The notes below the pieces were generated by a model. It saw only the letters and a program-made list of their open reading frames with translations, did no database searches and had not been told where the DNA came from. The position numbers and the translations under genes are program-made. Positions 56,101 to 64,000 of a stretch of 64,000 nt of DNA are shown here, one piece after another (position 1 is the first letter of the stretch; each line of letters starts with the position of its first letter). This DNA comes from Bacteroidota bacterium (GTDB lineage Bacteria > Bacteroidota > Bacteroidia > Chitinophagales > Chitinophagaceae): the NCBI GenBank assembly GCA_947461125.1, contig CANHHX010000004.1:1-64000 (forward strand). Direction: 5' to 3'.

Positions 56101-56760
56101 CAATTTAATTCGGTAAGTAAATCGGTAATCATTTTAAGTGAAATCTTATTTAGTGTGATTGGTGTGTTTTTAGGTTTTGCAATTACAGGCATGGAAGTTT
56201 CAGGCCTCATGACAGGACTTGGCATTGTGGGTCTGGCAGGTATTGTGGTTAAAAACGGAATTCTAGTAATCGAGTTTGCCGACGAATTAAGAAGCAGGGG
56301 TATGAAAACCAGAGATGCGATTATTCAGGCAGGAAAAACCAGAATTATTCCGGTACTACTTACTGCTGTTGCAGCGATACTTGGTTTTATTCCAATTGCC
56401 ATTGGCTTTAACATCAACTTTATCACTTTATTTTCGGAATTAAATCCGCATATATTTTTAGGGGGTGATAGCGTTGCGTTTTGGAAACCACTTAGCTGGA
56501 CTATTATATTTGGACTTGCATTTGCGTTTTTCATGACACTCATTATTGTGCCAAGTATGTATTTAATTGCAGAGCGCCTTCGCAGACCGATGCGTAAAAT
56601 GTTTGGTGGAACCTGGATTAGCTTTTTAGGTATCCCTCCATTTACATTTATCTTCTTATTTTTAATGGTGGTTGCTATGATTAAGCAAAAAATAAAAGTG
56701 AAAGCAAGAAAAAATAAATTACAAAACGCTAACGAAACATTTGTAGGTAGCTGGTTTTAA
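53170..56760 (+). CDS. Efflux RND transporter permease subunit (AcrB/MexB-like)
   Basis: 1196 aa; LPKEQFPDIVIPTIYVQTVYVGNSPKDIENLVTRPIE; FGLGIIVDDAIVVIENTHR; GLGIVGLAGIVVKNGILVIEFADELR. Confidence 0.96.
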   Translation: MQFTENIKAKIKEFGPTTWSIKNKTSIYLVILFVSLAGIYQFVTLPKEQFPDIVIPTIYVQTVYVGNSPKDIENLVTRPIEKQIKSITGAKIKKFTSNSQQDFSAIMVEFDTEVKTEVALQKVKDATDKAKQDLPKDLTIEPTVLEVSFSEQPIMSVNVSGDFDLPRLKKYADDLKDRLENLPQINRVDIVGAPEREFQINLDNYRAQSAGVTFDDITYAIQRENMDISGGLLEVGNMKRTLQLKGQLKTASDIANIIVRNTSGAPIYLKDIATIADTTKERESYARLDGKNVVTLNIIKRSGENLIETSDGVKKIVQEGKGKIYPNNLKAVISGDQSIATRSSFNELVNSIIIGFILVLIVLMFFMGVVNAFFVALSVPLSMFVAFVFLPGADLIVGTHVTLNFIVLFALLFGLGIIVDDAIVVIENTHRIFVEGKGKLNVNNAARMAAGEVFIPVLAGTITTLAPFFPLLFWPGIIGKFMVYLPTMLIFTLTASLVVAFIMNPVFAVDFMNHPETDSKEPKSAIFKKKGFWIAIGLGILLDIAGAPFFGNLLITFMLLVVLNRYFITDAIHNFQNKALPWIMNHYESLLQWALKGWRPVQLLIGVIALFFVSLFVFVASIIGGRIPVTFFPKGDPNQLFVYLKLPVGSDVRYTDSITRVLEGRVNKVLGTENGKTNPIVESVISNVAVNAADPTSGDRTTRSELGRIQVSFVEYEKRHGKSTAPYLEQVRQAVQGIPGTEISVNQESGGPPTDPPINIEIASEDFDAMIKTASSLKNYLDSIRVPGVEELKMDVDLKNPEITLSIDRERALIEGVSTAQIGMQIRTALFGKEISKIKEGKEEYKIQLRSNAVQRKNLTDLLNMRLSFRDMASGGAVKNIPISALVKVDPTSTLGSVKRKNQKRLITLRSNVLTTEGYNATGVNQVIGKHIENFKGVTDAVTIKQTGEGEQQAETVAFLGKALLIALMLILFTLVLQFNSVSKSVIILSEILFSVIGVFLGFAITGMEVSGLMTGLGIVGLAGIVVKNGILVIEFADELRSRGMKTRDAIIQAGKTRIIPVLLTAVAAILGFIPIAIGFNINFITLFSELNPHIFLGGDSVAFWKPLSWTIIFGLAFAFFMTLIIVPSMYLIAERLRRPMRKMFGGTWISFLGIPPFTFIFLFLMVVAMIKQKIKVKARKNKLQNANETFVGSWF

Positions 56761-56771
56761 ACTAAAATGTT

Positions 56772-57566
56772 ATGATACAGAATCACGAAATCGATTACAA
56801 AATCTATGGAGAAGAAATGCAGTATGTGGAGGTAGAATTAGACCCAAACGAATCTGCAATTGCCGAACCTGGTGCTTTTATGATGATGGAGGATGGTATC
56901 CAAATGGAAACATTATTTGGTGACGGTAGCGGCGCGCAATCAGGGTTTTTAGGCAAACTAATGAATGCTGGAAAACGCTTATTGGTAGGTGAAAACCTTT
57001 TCATGACCGCGTTTACCAATACTTCGGGTGGCATTAAAACCGTAAGTTTTGCATCACCCTATCCAGGTAAAATTATTCCGCTTGATTTATCGAGATACCA
57101 AAACAAAATTATTTGTCAGAAAGACGCATTTTTATGCGCTGCAAAAGGCGTTAGTGTGGGTATCGAATTTCAGCGCAAATTAGGCACTGGCTTATTTGGC
57201 GGTGAAGGGTTTATTATGCAAAAATTAGAAGGTGATGGCATGGCATTTTTACATGCCTGCGGTCATGTGGTTCAAAAGCAACTACAAGCTGGCGATTTAT
57301 TAAAAATTGATACCGGCTGTATTGTGGGTTTTACGTCTGGTGTTCAATATGATATTGAATTTATTGGGGGTATTAAAAACAGCATTTTTGGGGGCGAAGG
57401 TTTGTTTTTTGCAACCCTCAGAGGACCAGGTACTGTTTGGATTCAAACCCTACCTATTAGCCGTTTAGCTGGCCGCATTTTACAATACGCTACCACATCT
57501 CGTAGAGAGGAAGGTAGTGTACTTGGTGGCATTGGTAATATATTAGATGGCGATGGCTGGAGATAA
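56772..57566 (+). CDS. TIGR00266/AIM24 family protein
   Basis: 264 aa; Gly-rich beta protein with FGGEGFIMQKLEGDGMAFLHACGHV and FGGEGLFFATLRGPGTVWIQTLPISRLAGRI. Confidence 0.92.
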   Translation: MIQNHEIDYKIYGEEMQYVEVELDPNESAIAEPGAFMMMEDGIQMETLFGDGSGAQSGFLGKLMNAGKRLLVGENLFMTAFTNTSGGIKTVSFASPYPGKIIPLDLSRYQNKIICQKDAFLCAAKGVSVGIEFQRKLGTGLFGGEGFIMQKLEGDGMAFLHACGHVVQKQLQAGDLLKIDTGCIVGFTSGVQYDIEFIGGIKNSIFGGEGLFFATLRGPGTVWIQTLPISRLAGRILQYATTSRREEGSVLGGIGNILDGDGWR

Positions 57567-58335
57567 ATCCAACATACCATCTCTTAAAACATTTTTTGAT
57601 AGCAAGGTTGCGGTATACAATCAGGTAAGTTTTATTAAAGACGACCCTATTTGTATACCGCATTTGTTTTCAAAAAAACAAGACATTGAAATTGCCGGTT
57701 TTTTTGCAAGCATATTTGCATGGGGCAATAGAACTACCATTATACAAAAGTCCAAAGAGCTGATGCAGCTAATGGATAATGCGCCACATCAATTTTGTAT
57801 AGGGCACGAGGAGTCTGACCTTAAAAAACTACTAGCGTTTAAGCACCGCACATTTAATACCACCGATCTACTTTATTTTATCGAATTTTTAAAATCGCAT
57901 TATAATACACACGAAAGTTTAGAAACTGCTTTTTTATTAAGTCCCGACAAAGATCCAGCAGCTAGGCTTCATCATTTTCACCAATATTTTTTTTCACTTC
58001 CCGATGCACCTCTCCGCACCAAAAAGCATATTGCCACCCCTATTAAGGGATCTACCTGTAAACGTTTAAACATGTACCTCAGGTGGATGGTACGTAAAGA
58101 CAACAAAGGCGTTGATTTTGGCATTTGGAACCAAATTAAACCCAGCGAGCTCATATGTCCCATAGACCTTCATGTTGCGCGGGTTGCCAAAAGATTTCAA
58201 TTACTAGACCGCACCAACATAGATTGGCAAGCAGGACTTGAACTTACCCAGTATCTTAAAACGCTGGATCCAAAAGATCCCGTAAAATATGACTTTGCAT
58301 TATTTGGACTAGGTGTCATAGAAAAGTATGTGTAA
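57547..58335 (+). CDS. TIGR02757 family protein
   Basis: 262 aa; IEIAGFFASIFAWGNRTTIIQKSKELM; MYLRWMVRKDNKGVDFGIWNQIKPSELICPIDLHVARV. Confidence 0.9.
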   Translation: MAMAGDKSNIPSLKTFFDSKVAVYNQVSFIKDDPICIPHLFSKKQDIEIAGFFASIFAWGNRTTIIQKSKELMQLMDNAPHQFCIGHEESDLKKLLAFKHRTFNTTDLLYFIEFLKSHYNTHESLETAFLLSPDKDPAARLHHFHQYFFSLPDAPLRTKKHIATPIKGSTCKRLNMYLRWMVRKDNKGVDFGIWNQIKPSELICPIDLHVARVAKRFQLLDRTNIDWQAGLELTQYLKTLDPKDPVKYDFALFGLGVIEKYV

Positions 58336-58344
58336 TTTAATAGT

Positions 58345-58623
58345 ATGGAATTAAGCCTCGAAACCATCGAAAAACTGGACCGCGCTGCGTTAATTCAATT
58401 AATTAACGAATGGATCACCCAAGACTTTAAAAAGCTGCTGCTCGTGCTTTACCGCCTGGACGTGAGTGAGAAAAAACTGAGTCAATTATTAGCTGAAAAT
58501 AAGGGTGTAGACGCCGCCAATATTATAGCTGCCCTTATTATTGAGCGCATCGCAGCGGCAAAAGCTTCTAGGGAAAAGTACAAAATGGACCCTTCTACCA
58601 TTCCGGATGAGGAAAAATGGTGA
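58345..58623 (+). CDS. Small conserved hypothetical protein
   Basis: 92 aa, helical; 9 bp downstream of the TIGR02757 gene. Confidence 0.65.
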   Translation: MELSLETIEKLDRAALIQLINEWITQDFKKLLLVLYRLDVSEKKLSQLLAENKGVDAANIIAALIIERIAAAKASREKYKMDPSTIPDEEKW

Positions 58624-58702
58624 TTTTCACATAAAACCAAGGGCTAAATCTCCAATTTTGTATAACTTTATAATTCAATTCAAAAACACTAAAACACTTA
58701 TT

Positions 58703-58879
58703 ATGAAAAAAATAATGATGCTTGCTGTTGCAGCTTTACTAACTACAGGTGCTGTATTTGCTTGTGATGGTAAAAAAGATTGCACTAAATGTAAAAAAGA
58801 AGAAAAGAAAGCTTGTGGTAAAGACTGCAAGAAAGATTGCAAAAAATGCAAGAAAGATCCAAAAACTGCAACTCTATAA
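58703..58879 (+). CDS. Secreted Cys/Lys-rich mini-protein
   Basis: Start set at MKKIMMLAVAALLTTGAVFA (signal peptide; track ORF begins at 58541); mature CDGKKDCTKCKKEEKKACGKDCKKDCKKCKKDPKTATL with 7 Cys; followed by a strong terminator. Confidence 0.75.
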   Translation: MKKIMMLAVAALLTTGAVFACDGKKDCTKCKKEEKKACGKDCKKDCKKCKKDPKTATL

Positions 58880-58905
58880 ATTTGTATTTATAAACAAACG
58901 TTTTC

Positions 58906-58936
58906 AAAAAAGCCGCTTCACTATAAGCGGCTTTTT
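58906..58936. terminator. Bidirectional intrinsic terminator
   Basis: AAAAAGCCGCTT-CACTAT-AAGCGGCTTTTTT between convergent genes. Confidence 0.9.
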
Positions 58937-58952
58937 TATTTTCACGAATTAC

Positions 58953-59648
58953 TTATAATAATTTGGCGATTGATGGTAAATCAAAAACTTCGTGTGTTGC
59001 TTTTACATGCGGCGTTGCACCTATATGATTTACAAAAATAGTATCCATGCCAGCGTTGATACCTCCTTTAATATCTGCATCTTGGTTATCGCCAATCATA
59101 ATACTATTACTAGCAGTGGCGCCTGTTTTGGCAAACGCATAATCAAAAATTTCTTTGTTGGGCTTTAAACTATTACTTGCTTCGGAAGTAATAACGGCAC
59201 CAAAATAGGGTGCAATACCAGCATGCTTAATTTTTTGGTGCTGCACATTTTCAAACCCATTGGTTACTAGGTGCATCTGATACCCTTTCCCTTGCAAATA
59301 AGTGAGTAGCTCGGTAGCGCCATCAAACAAGGCTTTTTTGGTAGGTAATACTTCTAAAAAATCAAGTGACATTTGCCTCGATAATGTTTCGTCGGCTATT
59401 TTATATTCTAAAAGTGCCAACCACATCCGTTTCCACTTTAATTCTTCTTGCTTAATAAAACCCTTGGTATATCTGTCCCATAAGCGGTGGTTGTGCGCGC
59501 TGTAATGATCAAAAAAATGATCAAAACTATCTACACCCCTACCCGCTAAGTTGTGCGAAGTATATAAATCTTGCAGGCTTTCTTTGGCATTGGTTTCAAA
59601 ATCCCAAATAGTATGATCGAGGTCAAAGAAAAGGTGTTGGTATTTCAT
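58953..59648 (-). CDS. YjjG-family noncanonical pyrimidine nucleotidase (HAD hydrolase)
   Basis: 231 aa; HLFFDLDHTIWDFETNA, LVTNGFENVQHQKI, SIMIGDNQDADIKGGINAGMDTIFVN. Confidence 0.93.
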   Translation of the reverse strand: MKYQHLFFDLDHTIWDFETNAKESLQDLYTSHNLAGRGVDSFDHFFDHYSAHNHRLWDRYTKGFIKQEELKWKRMWLALLEYKIADETLSRQMSLDFLEVLPTKKALFDGATELLTYLQGKGYQMHLVTNGFENVQHQKIKHAGIAPYFGAVITSEASNSLKPNKEIFDYAFAKTGATASNSIMIGDNQDADIKGGINAGMDTIFVNHIGATPHVKATHEVFDLPSIAKLL

Positions 59649-59696
59649 GACTCAAAGTTAAACTAGTTTTACACAAAAAATATGTTACTTCGCAGT

Positions 59697-60395
59697 ATGA
59701 TAGTTGTAATTACAGGCGCCTCAAAAGGTATCGGAAAAGCAGTAGCTACCGAATTTGCAAAAAAAGGATATACCCTTTTACTATGTAGTAGAGGTGAGGC
59801 AGCCTTATACAATACGGTTTCTGAATTACAAACTGCCTACCCGGATGCCAGCATTAAAGCAAGGCCCACCGATATGTCCAACGAAGCAGATGTACTTGCT
59901 TTTGCAACCTGGTGTTTAGAAAAAGGAACACCCGATATTATCGTAAACAATGCGGGGCATTTTGTACCCGGCAGCATTTACAACGAAGCGCCTGGTACAC
60001 TTGCAACTATGATAGAAAGCAATTTGTATAGCGCTTACCATCTAACAAGAGCTTTACTTACACCCATGATGGCCGCAAAAACCGGACACATTTTTAATAT
60101 TTGTTCCATTGCTTCGCTTAACGCATATGCCAATGGCGGTAGTTATAGCATTAGCAAATTTGCCCTTGCAGGTTTTACAAAAAATTTACGCGAAGAATTA
60201 AAGCCGCATGGCATTAAAGTAACCGGCGTATATCCGGGCGCTGTTTATACGGCTAGTTGGGATGGATCTGGCGTAGATCCTAAAAGAATTATGGAAGCAC
60301 AGGATGTTGCCACCATGATTGTAGCAGCAGCCTCCTTATCTATCACAGCAGTGGTAGAAGATATTGTATTAAGGCCTCAGTTAGGCGACTTATAA
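59697..60395 (+). CDS. SDR family oxidoreductase
   Basis: Start set at MIVVITGASKGIGKAV; NNAGHF; SYSISKFALAGF (YxxxK). Confidence 0.93.
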   Translation: MIVVITGASKGIGKAVATEFAKKGYTLLLCSRGEAALYNTVSELQTAYPDASIKARPTDMSNEADVLAFATWCLEKGTPDIIVNNAGHFVPGSIYNEAPGTLATMIESNLYSAYHLTRALLTPMMAAKTGHIFNICSIASLNAYANGGSYSISKFALAGFTKNLREELKPHGIKVTGVYPGAVYTASWDGSGVDPKRIMEAQDVATMIVAAASLSITAVVEDIVLRPQLGDL

Positions 60396-60409
60396 TACTG
60401 GATTAGTAA

Positions 60410-61069
60410 TTAAGCCCAAGTAGCAAGTACGGTAACACCACCCTTTACCACTTCATTGAGTGCCACATTAATTTTAGTACCAACTGGTAATAAAATATCT
60501 ACGCGGCTACCAAATTTAATAAAGCCGTATTCGTCGGTTTGCTTTACTTCTTGACCAACACTTGTATAATTACAAATACGTTTTGCAAGCGCACCCGCAA
60601 TTTGTTTGTATAAAATAGTACCGTGGCTATTTTCTACCGCTACACTCCATCTTTCATTTTCGGTAGAAGATTTTGGATGCCATGCTACCAAGTACTTTCC
60701 TTTGTGGTACTGGTTATACACCACTTTACCGCTCATTGGATTTCTATTCACGTGCACATTGGCTGGGCTCATAAACACACTCACCTGAATGCGTTTGTCT
60801 TTAAAATATTCTTCGTCTGTAATTTCTTCTATGACTACTACTTTACCATCGGCAGGACAAATAATTTGATTGTCATTGATGGTTAAGGTTCTATTCGGAA
60901 TTCTAAAAAAAGAAATAATAAATAAAAAGAAGAAAAGTGTTAGACCAAAAATAGCTCCAGCAACTCTTGGGCAACAGGTTCCGAGATAAGAAATTGAAAT
61001 TAAATTAATCACGCCAAAAATTAAGGCAGTGATTCCTATGGTACGGTAACCTTCGCGGTGAATTGTCAT
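60410..61069 (-). CDS. psd: Phosphatidylserine decarboxylase family protein
   Basis: 219 aa; ICPADGKVVVIEE, SVFMSPANVHVNRNP, FIKFGSRVDILLPVG (GS processing site). Confidence 0.94.
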   Translation of the reverse strand: MTIHREGYRTIGITALIFGVINLISISYLGTCCPRVAGAIFGLTLFFFLFIISFFRIPNRTLTINDNQIICPADGKVVVIEEITDEEYFKDKRIQVSVFMSPANVHVNRNPMSGKVVYNQYHKGKYLVAWHPKSSTENERWSVAVENSHGTILYKQIAGALAKRICNYTSVGQEVKQTDEYGFIKFGSRVDILLPVGTKINVALNEVVKGGVTVLATWA

Positions 61070-61103
61070 AATGCTAATTTGTGGTGCAAATGTATAGTAA
61101 AAT

Positions 61104-61796
61104 CTATTGCGTAAAAAGTGTTAGCATCAGCCAAACACTTGGGCCTGCTAGTAACAATGAATCAAAACGATCAAAAAAACCACCATGCCCTGGTAAAATA
61201 TGGCCACTATCCTTTACACCGGCCATTCTTTTAAATTTACTTTCTATCAAATCACCAATGGTACCTGTTATGGCAGCCGTTGCACTTACAATAACAAGTG
61301 TTTGATAAGAAAGATTTGTGAACTCCCTTCCTAATAATACCACTGCCACTACCGCAAGTAGGGCGCCACCAATGGTTCCCTCCCATGTTTTTTTAGGAGA
61401 CACCACAGAAAGGGGCGTTTTGCCAATGAATGAACCAACAACATAGGCCATGGTATCATTGATCCAAATACTTACGATCACAAGCATGGGTAATACATAA
61501 TACGCTGTGGTACCTAATACTGAGGCCCAATGTGCAGATGCTAGATGCATAATAGCAAAAAAGCTAATGGTCATATACGCAAGTCCCAAGAAGCTAAATA
61601 ATACGTGAGCAGTTTTAGTATGAATGGTTGGGGTGTTTTTTGTAAGCTTAGTGTATTCAATCAAGCAACCTGTATGCACAATTAAAAAAAGTATAATAAA
61701 ACTATTGATGCTGTAAAAAATAGCACCGAGCATCACCACAACAAAAACGATAGCCGATAATGCCCTTGTTTTAAAAGTTTGAATATCAAATGCCAT
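61104..61796 (-). CDS. cdsA: Phosphatidate cytidylyltransferase
   Basis: 230 aa; polytopic; VSPKKTWEGTIGGAL...GDLIESKFKRMAGVKDSGHILPGHGGFFDRFDSLL. Confidence 0.96.
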   Translation of the reverse strand: MAFDIQTFKTRALSAIVFVVVMLGAIFYSINSFIILFLIVHTGCLIEYTKLTKNTPTIHTKTAHVLFSFLGLAYMTISFFAIMHLASAHWASVLGTTAYYVLPMLVIVSIWINDTMAYVVGSFIGKTPLSVVSPKKTWEGTIGGALLAVVAVVLLGREFTNLSYQTLVIVSATAAITGTIGDLIESKFKRMAGVKDSGHILPGHGGFFDRFDSLLLAGPSVWLMLTLFTQ

Positions 61797-61803
61797 ACAA
61801 ATA

Positions 61804-62022
61804 TTATACGGTAAAGTCTAAATGTTCGGACTGCTGATCAATAAGTTCGCGCGCAAATAATACCATATCATGAGGCACGTAGAGTTGTATATCACCAAAC
61901 ATGGGATAACTACTGTCTTGTTTATTTAAAAGTTGAACAGGCACATCATTATCAGCAAGTAAGCCCTCAATAATAGAAGCTTCTGCAAAAACACGAGTGC
62001 TAAATATTTTTTCCCAAGACAT
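61804..62022 (-). CDS. DUF2007 domain-containing protein
   Basis: Start set at MSWEKIF (track ORF begins at 62049); EASIIEGLLADNDVPVQLLNKQDSSYP. Confidence 0.85.
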   Translation of the reverse strand: MSWEKIFSTRVFAEASIIEGLLADNDVPVQLLNKQDSSYPMFGDIQLYVPHDMVLFARELIDQQSEHLDFTV

Positions 62023-62063
62023 AATAAATGATTCAGTAAATGAGACCAACTACAATTGTAAAG

Positions 62064-62969
62064 TTACAATGGTTTAGCCAATGTAGCGTTATACTTTTTA
62101 AGTGCATTAAACGAGAACCACAGTATCATGAGCCCATTAAGCCCGGATAAAATGGAAAAGTAGTTTTCATCCATGGCTTTTTCAAGTGATTTGCCTTGTA
62201 TTGTAACTATATAAAGCTGCGTTACAATAAGTCCGTTGTTTAAAAAATGCATTAAAATACTAAGCCAAATATTTTTAGTATGATAAAAAAGTAACCCAAG
62301 TACAATACCTAGTGCTGCCCTAGATAAAAAACCAAAAAATGAAAAATGTATCGCACTAAACAAAACACTCGTTATGATAATGCCTACCCAAACATTTTTT
62401 GTCCATCCAATAAACAGCGGTTGAATGGTAGATCTAAATAATATTTCTTCAAAAATAGCGGGCGCTAATGCCATTACAAATAATGCCGTAACATAATCTA
62501 GCACGCTATCCATGCGTGCCATATTGAGCATAAGTGTTTTATAGGTTTGCTCCAATGCTTTTGCTTGTTCTAATAATCGTGCAGGTAAATAAATATGCTG
62601 GTTCATTTCTGCAAGTGCGCCACTGATTAAAATACCACCAAGCGTAATAAACGCTGTATACAATACTAATTTTGGGCCAGCAATCCGTGAAAAGCCTAGG
62701 GCCTCCATAGTAGTTTGTGACTCCTTTTTATTAATACGCGTAAAAATGATAGCAGGAAATAGAAAAGCAATAAGTGTAGCACCCAAATTGAGGATTTTGG
62801 AAAGACCCGCATTGGCTGGTAAATTAAGTAGCGCTGGCACTTCGAGCAACTTACAATCAAGTAATTGACTGCCCACAATGGACAACAAAAAGGTGCCCAC
62901 AATCATAAATACCCCCAAAAGCCCCATTAAAAAAACAAATTGAACCGGATAACTATAGGTTTGTTTCAT
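62064..62969 (-). CDS. CPBP family intramembrane glutamic endopeptidase
   Basis: Start set at MKQTYSYPVQFVFLMG (track ORF begins at 63062); APAIFEEILFRSTIQ and SILMHFLNN motifs. Confidence 0.9.
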   Translation of the reverse strand: MKQTYSYPVQFVFLMGLLGVFMIVGTFLLSIVGSQLLDCKLLEVPALLNLPANAGLSKILNLGATLIAFLFPAIIFTRINKKESQTTMEALGFSRIAGPKLVLYTAFITLGGILISGALAEMNQHIYLPARLLEQAKALEQTYKTLMLNMARMDSVLDYVTALFVMALAPAIFEEILFRSTIQPLFIGWTKNVWVGIIITSVLFSAIHFSFFGFLSRAALGIVLGLLFYHTKNIWLSILMHFLNNGLIVTQLYIVTIQGKSLEKAMDENYFSILSGLNGLMILWFSFNALKKYNATLAKPL

Positions 62970-63074
62970 GAGTTGAAAAATAAGCTTGTAAATTTGTGCG
63001 CCGCCTTTATTGTTGAGAGAACTAAGATAACACTTGAACTGTTTGTAGCAAAGAGTGGACAAATAAATAAACAG

Positions 63075-64000
63075 ATGGTAAAAATAGATACAATAGAACT
63101 GCCCGATTTTCCGCTTTTGTTAGCGCCCATGGAAGATGTGAGCGACCCTCCCTTTCGAGTGGTATGTAAAGAAAACGGAGCAGATTTAATGTATACCGAA
63201 TTTATTAGCAGCGAAGGCCTGATTAGAGACGCTATTAAAAGCCGTAAAAAGCTAGATATTTTTGATTACGAAAGACCCGTGGGGATTCAAATATTTGGTG
63301 GAGATGAAGACAGTTTGGCACTTGCTGCAAAAATTGTAGACGTAACCAACCCCGATTTACTAGATATTAATTTTGGTTGTCCTGTAAAAAAAGTAGCCGG
63401 CAAAGGAGCGGGCGCTGGTGTTTTAAAAGACCTTGATTTAATGGTACGCTTAACATCTGCGGTTGTAAAAGCTACCAAATTACCCGTTACAGTTAAAACA
63501 AGACTGGGTTGGGATGAAGACAGTAAAAATATTGAAGAAGTAGCGGAGCGCCTACAAGACGTAGGTATTAAAGCACTCAGTATTCACGGACGTACCCGCG
63601 CACAAATGTATAAGGGCGAAGCCGACTGGACTTTAATTGCCAAAGTAAAAAATAACCCACGCATTCATATTCCTATTTTTGGAAATGGAGATATTGATAG
63701 TCCTCAAAAAGCAGTGGCTTATAAAAATAAATATGGCGTTGATGGCGTCATGATTGGTAGAGCAGCGATTGGTTATCCATGGATTTTTAGAGAAATCAAG
63801 CACTATATTAAAACCGGCGAAATCATGGCAGCGCCAACGGTAGCGGAGCGTGTAGCGGTTTGCAGACAACACTTGATACAGTCCGTTGCATGGAAAGGTC
63901 CTGTGGTGGGTATCAACGAAATGAGAAGACATTACGCCAACTATTTAAAAGGATTACCAGGCATTAAAGATTACAGAAATAGACTCGTTACTATTAAAGA
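63075..64000 (+). CDS. dusB: tRNA-dihydrouridine synthase (DusB-like), truncated by window edge
   Basis: Open frame from ATG 63075: FPLLLAPMEDVSDPPFRVVCKENGADLMYTEFISSEGLIRD...DINFGCPVKKVAGKGAGAG...TVKTRLGWD. Confidence 0.93.
   Translation, partial: MVKIDTIELPDFPLLLAPMEDVSDPPFRVVCKENGADLMYTEFISSEGLIRDAIKSRKKLDIFDYERPVGIQIFGGDEDSLALAAKIVDVTNPDLLDINFGCPVKKVAGKGAGAGVLKDLDLMVRLTSAVVKATKLPVTVKTRLGWDEDSKNIEEVAERLQDVGIKALSIHGRTRAQMYKGEADWTLIAKVKNNPRIHIPIFGNGDIDSPQKAVAYKNKYGVDGVMIGRAAIGYPWIFREIKHYIKTGEIMAAPTVAERVAVCRQHLIQSVAWKGPVVGINEMRRHYANYLKGLPGIKDYRNRLVTIK

Noticed and set aside
58749-58958. 69-aa Lys-rich ORF overlapping the Cys-rich mini-protein
   Set aside because: Alternate frame of the mini-protein, which has a convincing signal peptide and ends before the terminator, while this ORF reads through it.
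59660-59673. AAACTAGTTT palindrome between HAD and SDR genes
   Set aside because: Only 10 bp and AT-rich; expected by chance at this composition.
1-64000. Search for tRNA, rRNA, riboswitches and insertion sequences
   Set aside because: No cloverleaf, rRNA-like segment, recognisable riboswitch core, transposase or integrase was seen by eye; tRNAscan-SE and Infernal would be needed to confirm.

Overview
The window looks like a Bacteroidota chromosome segment, plausibly Chitinophagaceae (inferred from SusCD pairs, a T9SS tail, DUF content and promoter style; genus not determined). Nearly all of it is protein-coding. From left to right: (i) a 3'-truncated GH125 gene and a GH3 beta-glucosidase; (ii) a composite polysaccharide-utilisation region with two SusC/SusD operons. 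One has a GH13 amylase and SusE-like proteins (alpha-glucan). The other has two GH16 enzymes and PKD/jelly-roll binding proteins (beta-1,3-glucan/laminarin-like), divergent from a membrane-anchored Y_Y_Y/LuxR regulator; (iii) a HmuY/HmuR-like pair; (iv) a 5'-truncated head-repeat protein next to a palindrome-rich noncoding patch; (v) a GH-like protein and a CBM9-like protein, divergent from a five-gene DUF1549/DUF1553, DUF1501, beta-propeller, multidomain cytochrome and amidohydrolase operon; (vi) a housekeeping stretch (fadD-like, DUF1015, DUF4833, DUF5686, serC, DUF502); (vii) a TetR-TolC-MFP-RND efflux operon with a clear operator/promoter; (viii) AIM24/TIGR02757 genes, a small Cys/Lys-rich secreted peptide, psd, cdsA, CPBP, and a 3'-truncated dus gene. 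The most interesting items are the cytochrome/DUF1501/DUF1553 operon with its unusual multidomain membrane cytochrome, the Cys/Lys-rich mini-protein, the TetR operator embedded in a textbook Bacteroidota promoter, and the 17-bp direct repeats between the laminarin-like operon and its regulator. I saw no rRNA, tRNA, CRISPR array or intact mobile element. All assignments come from reading the sequence; no database search was run.
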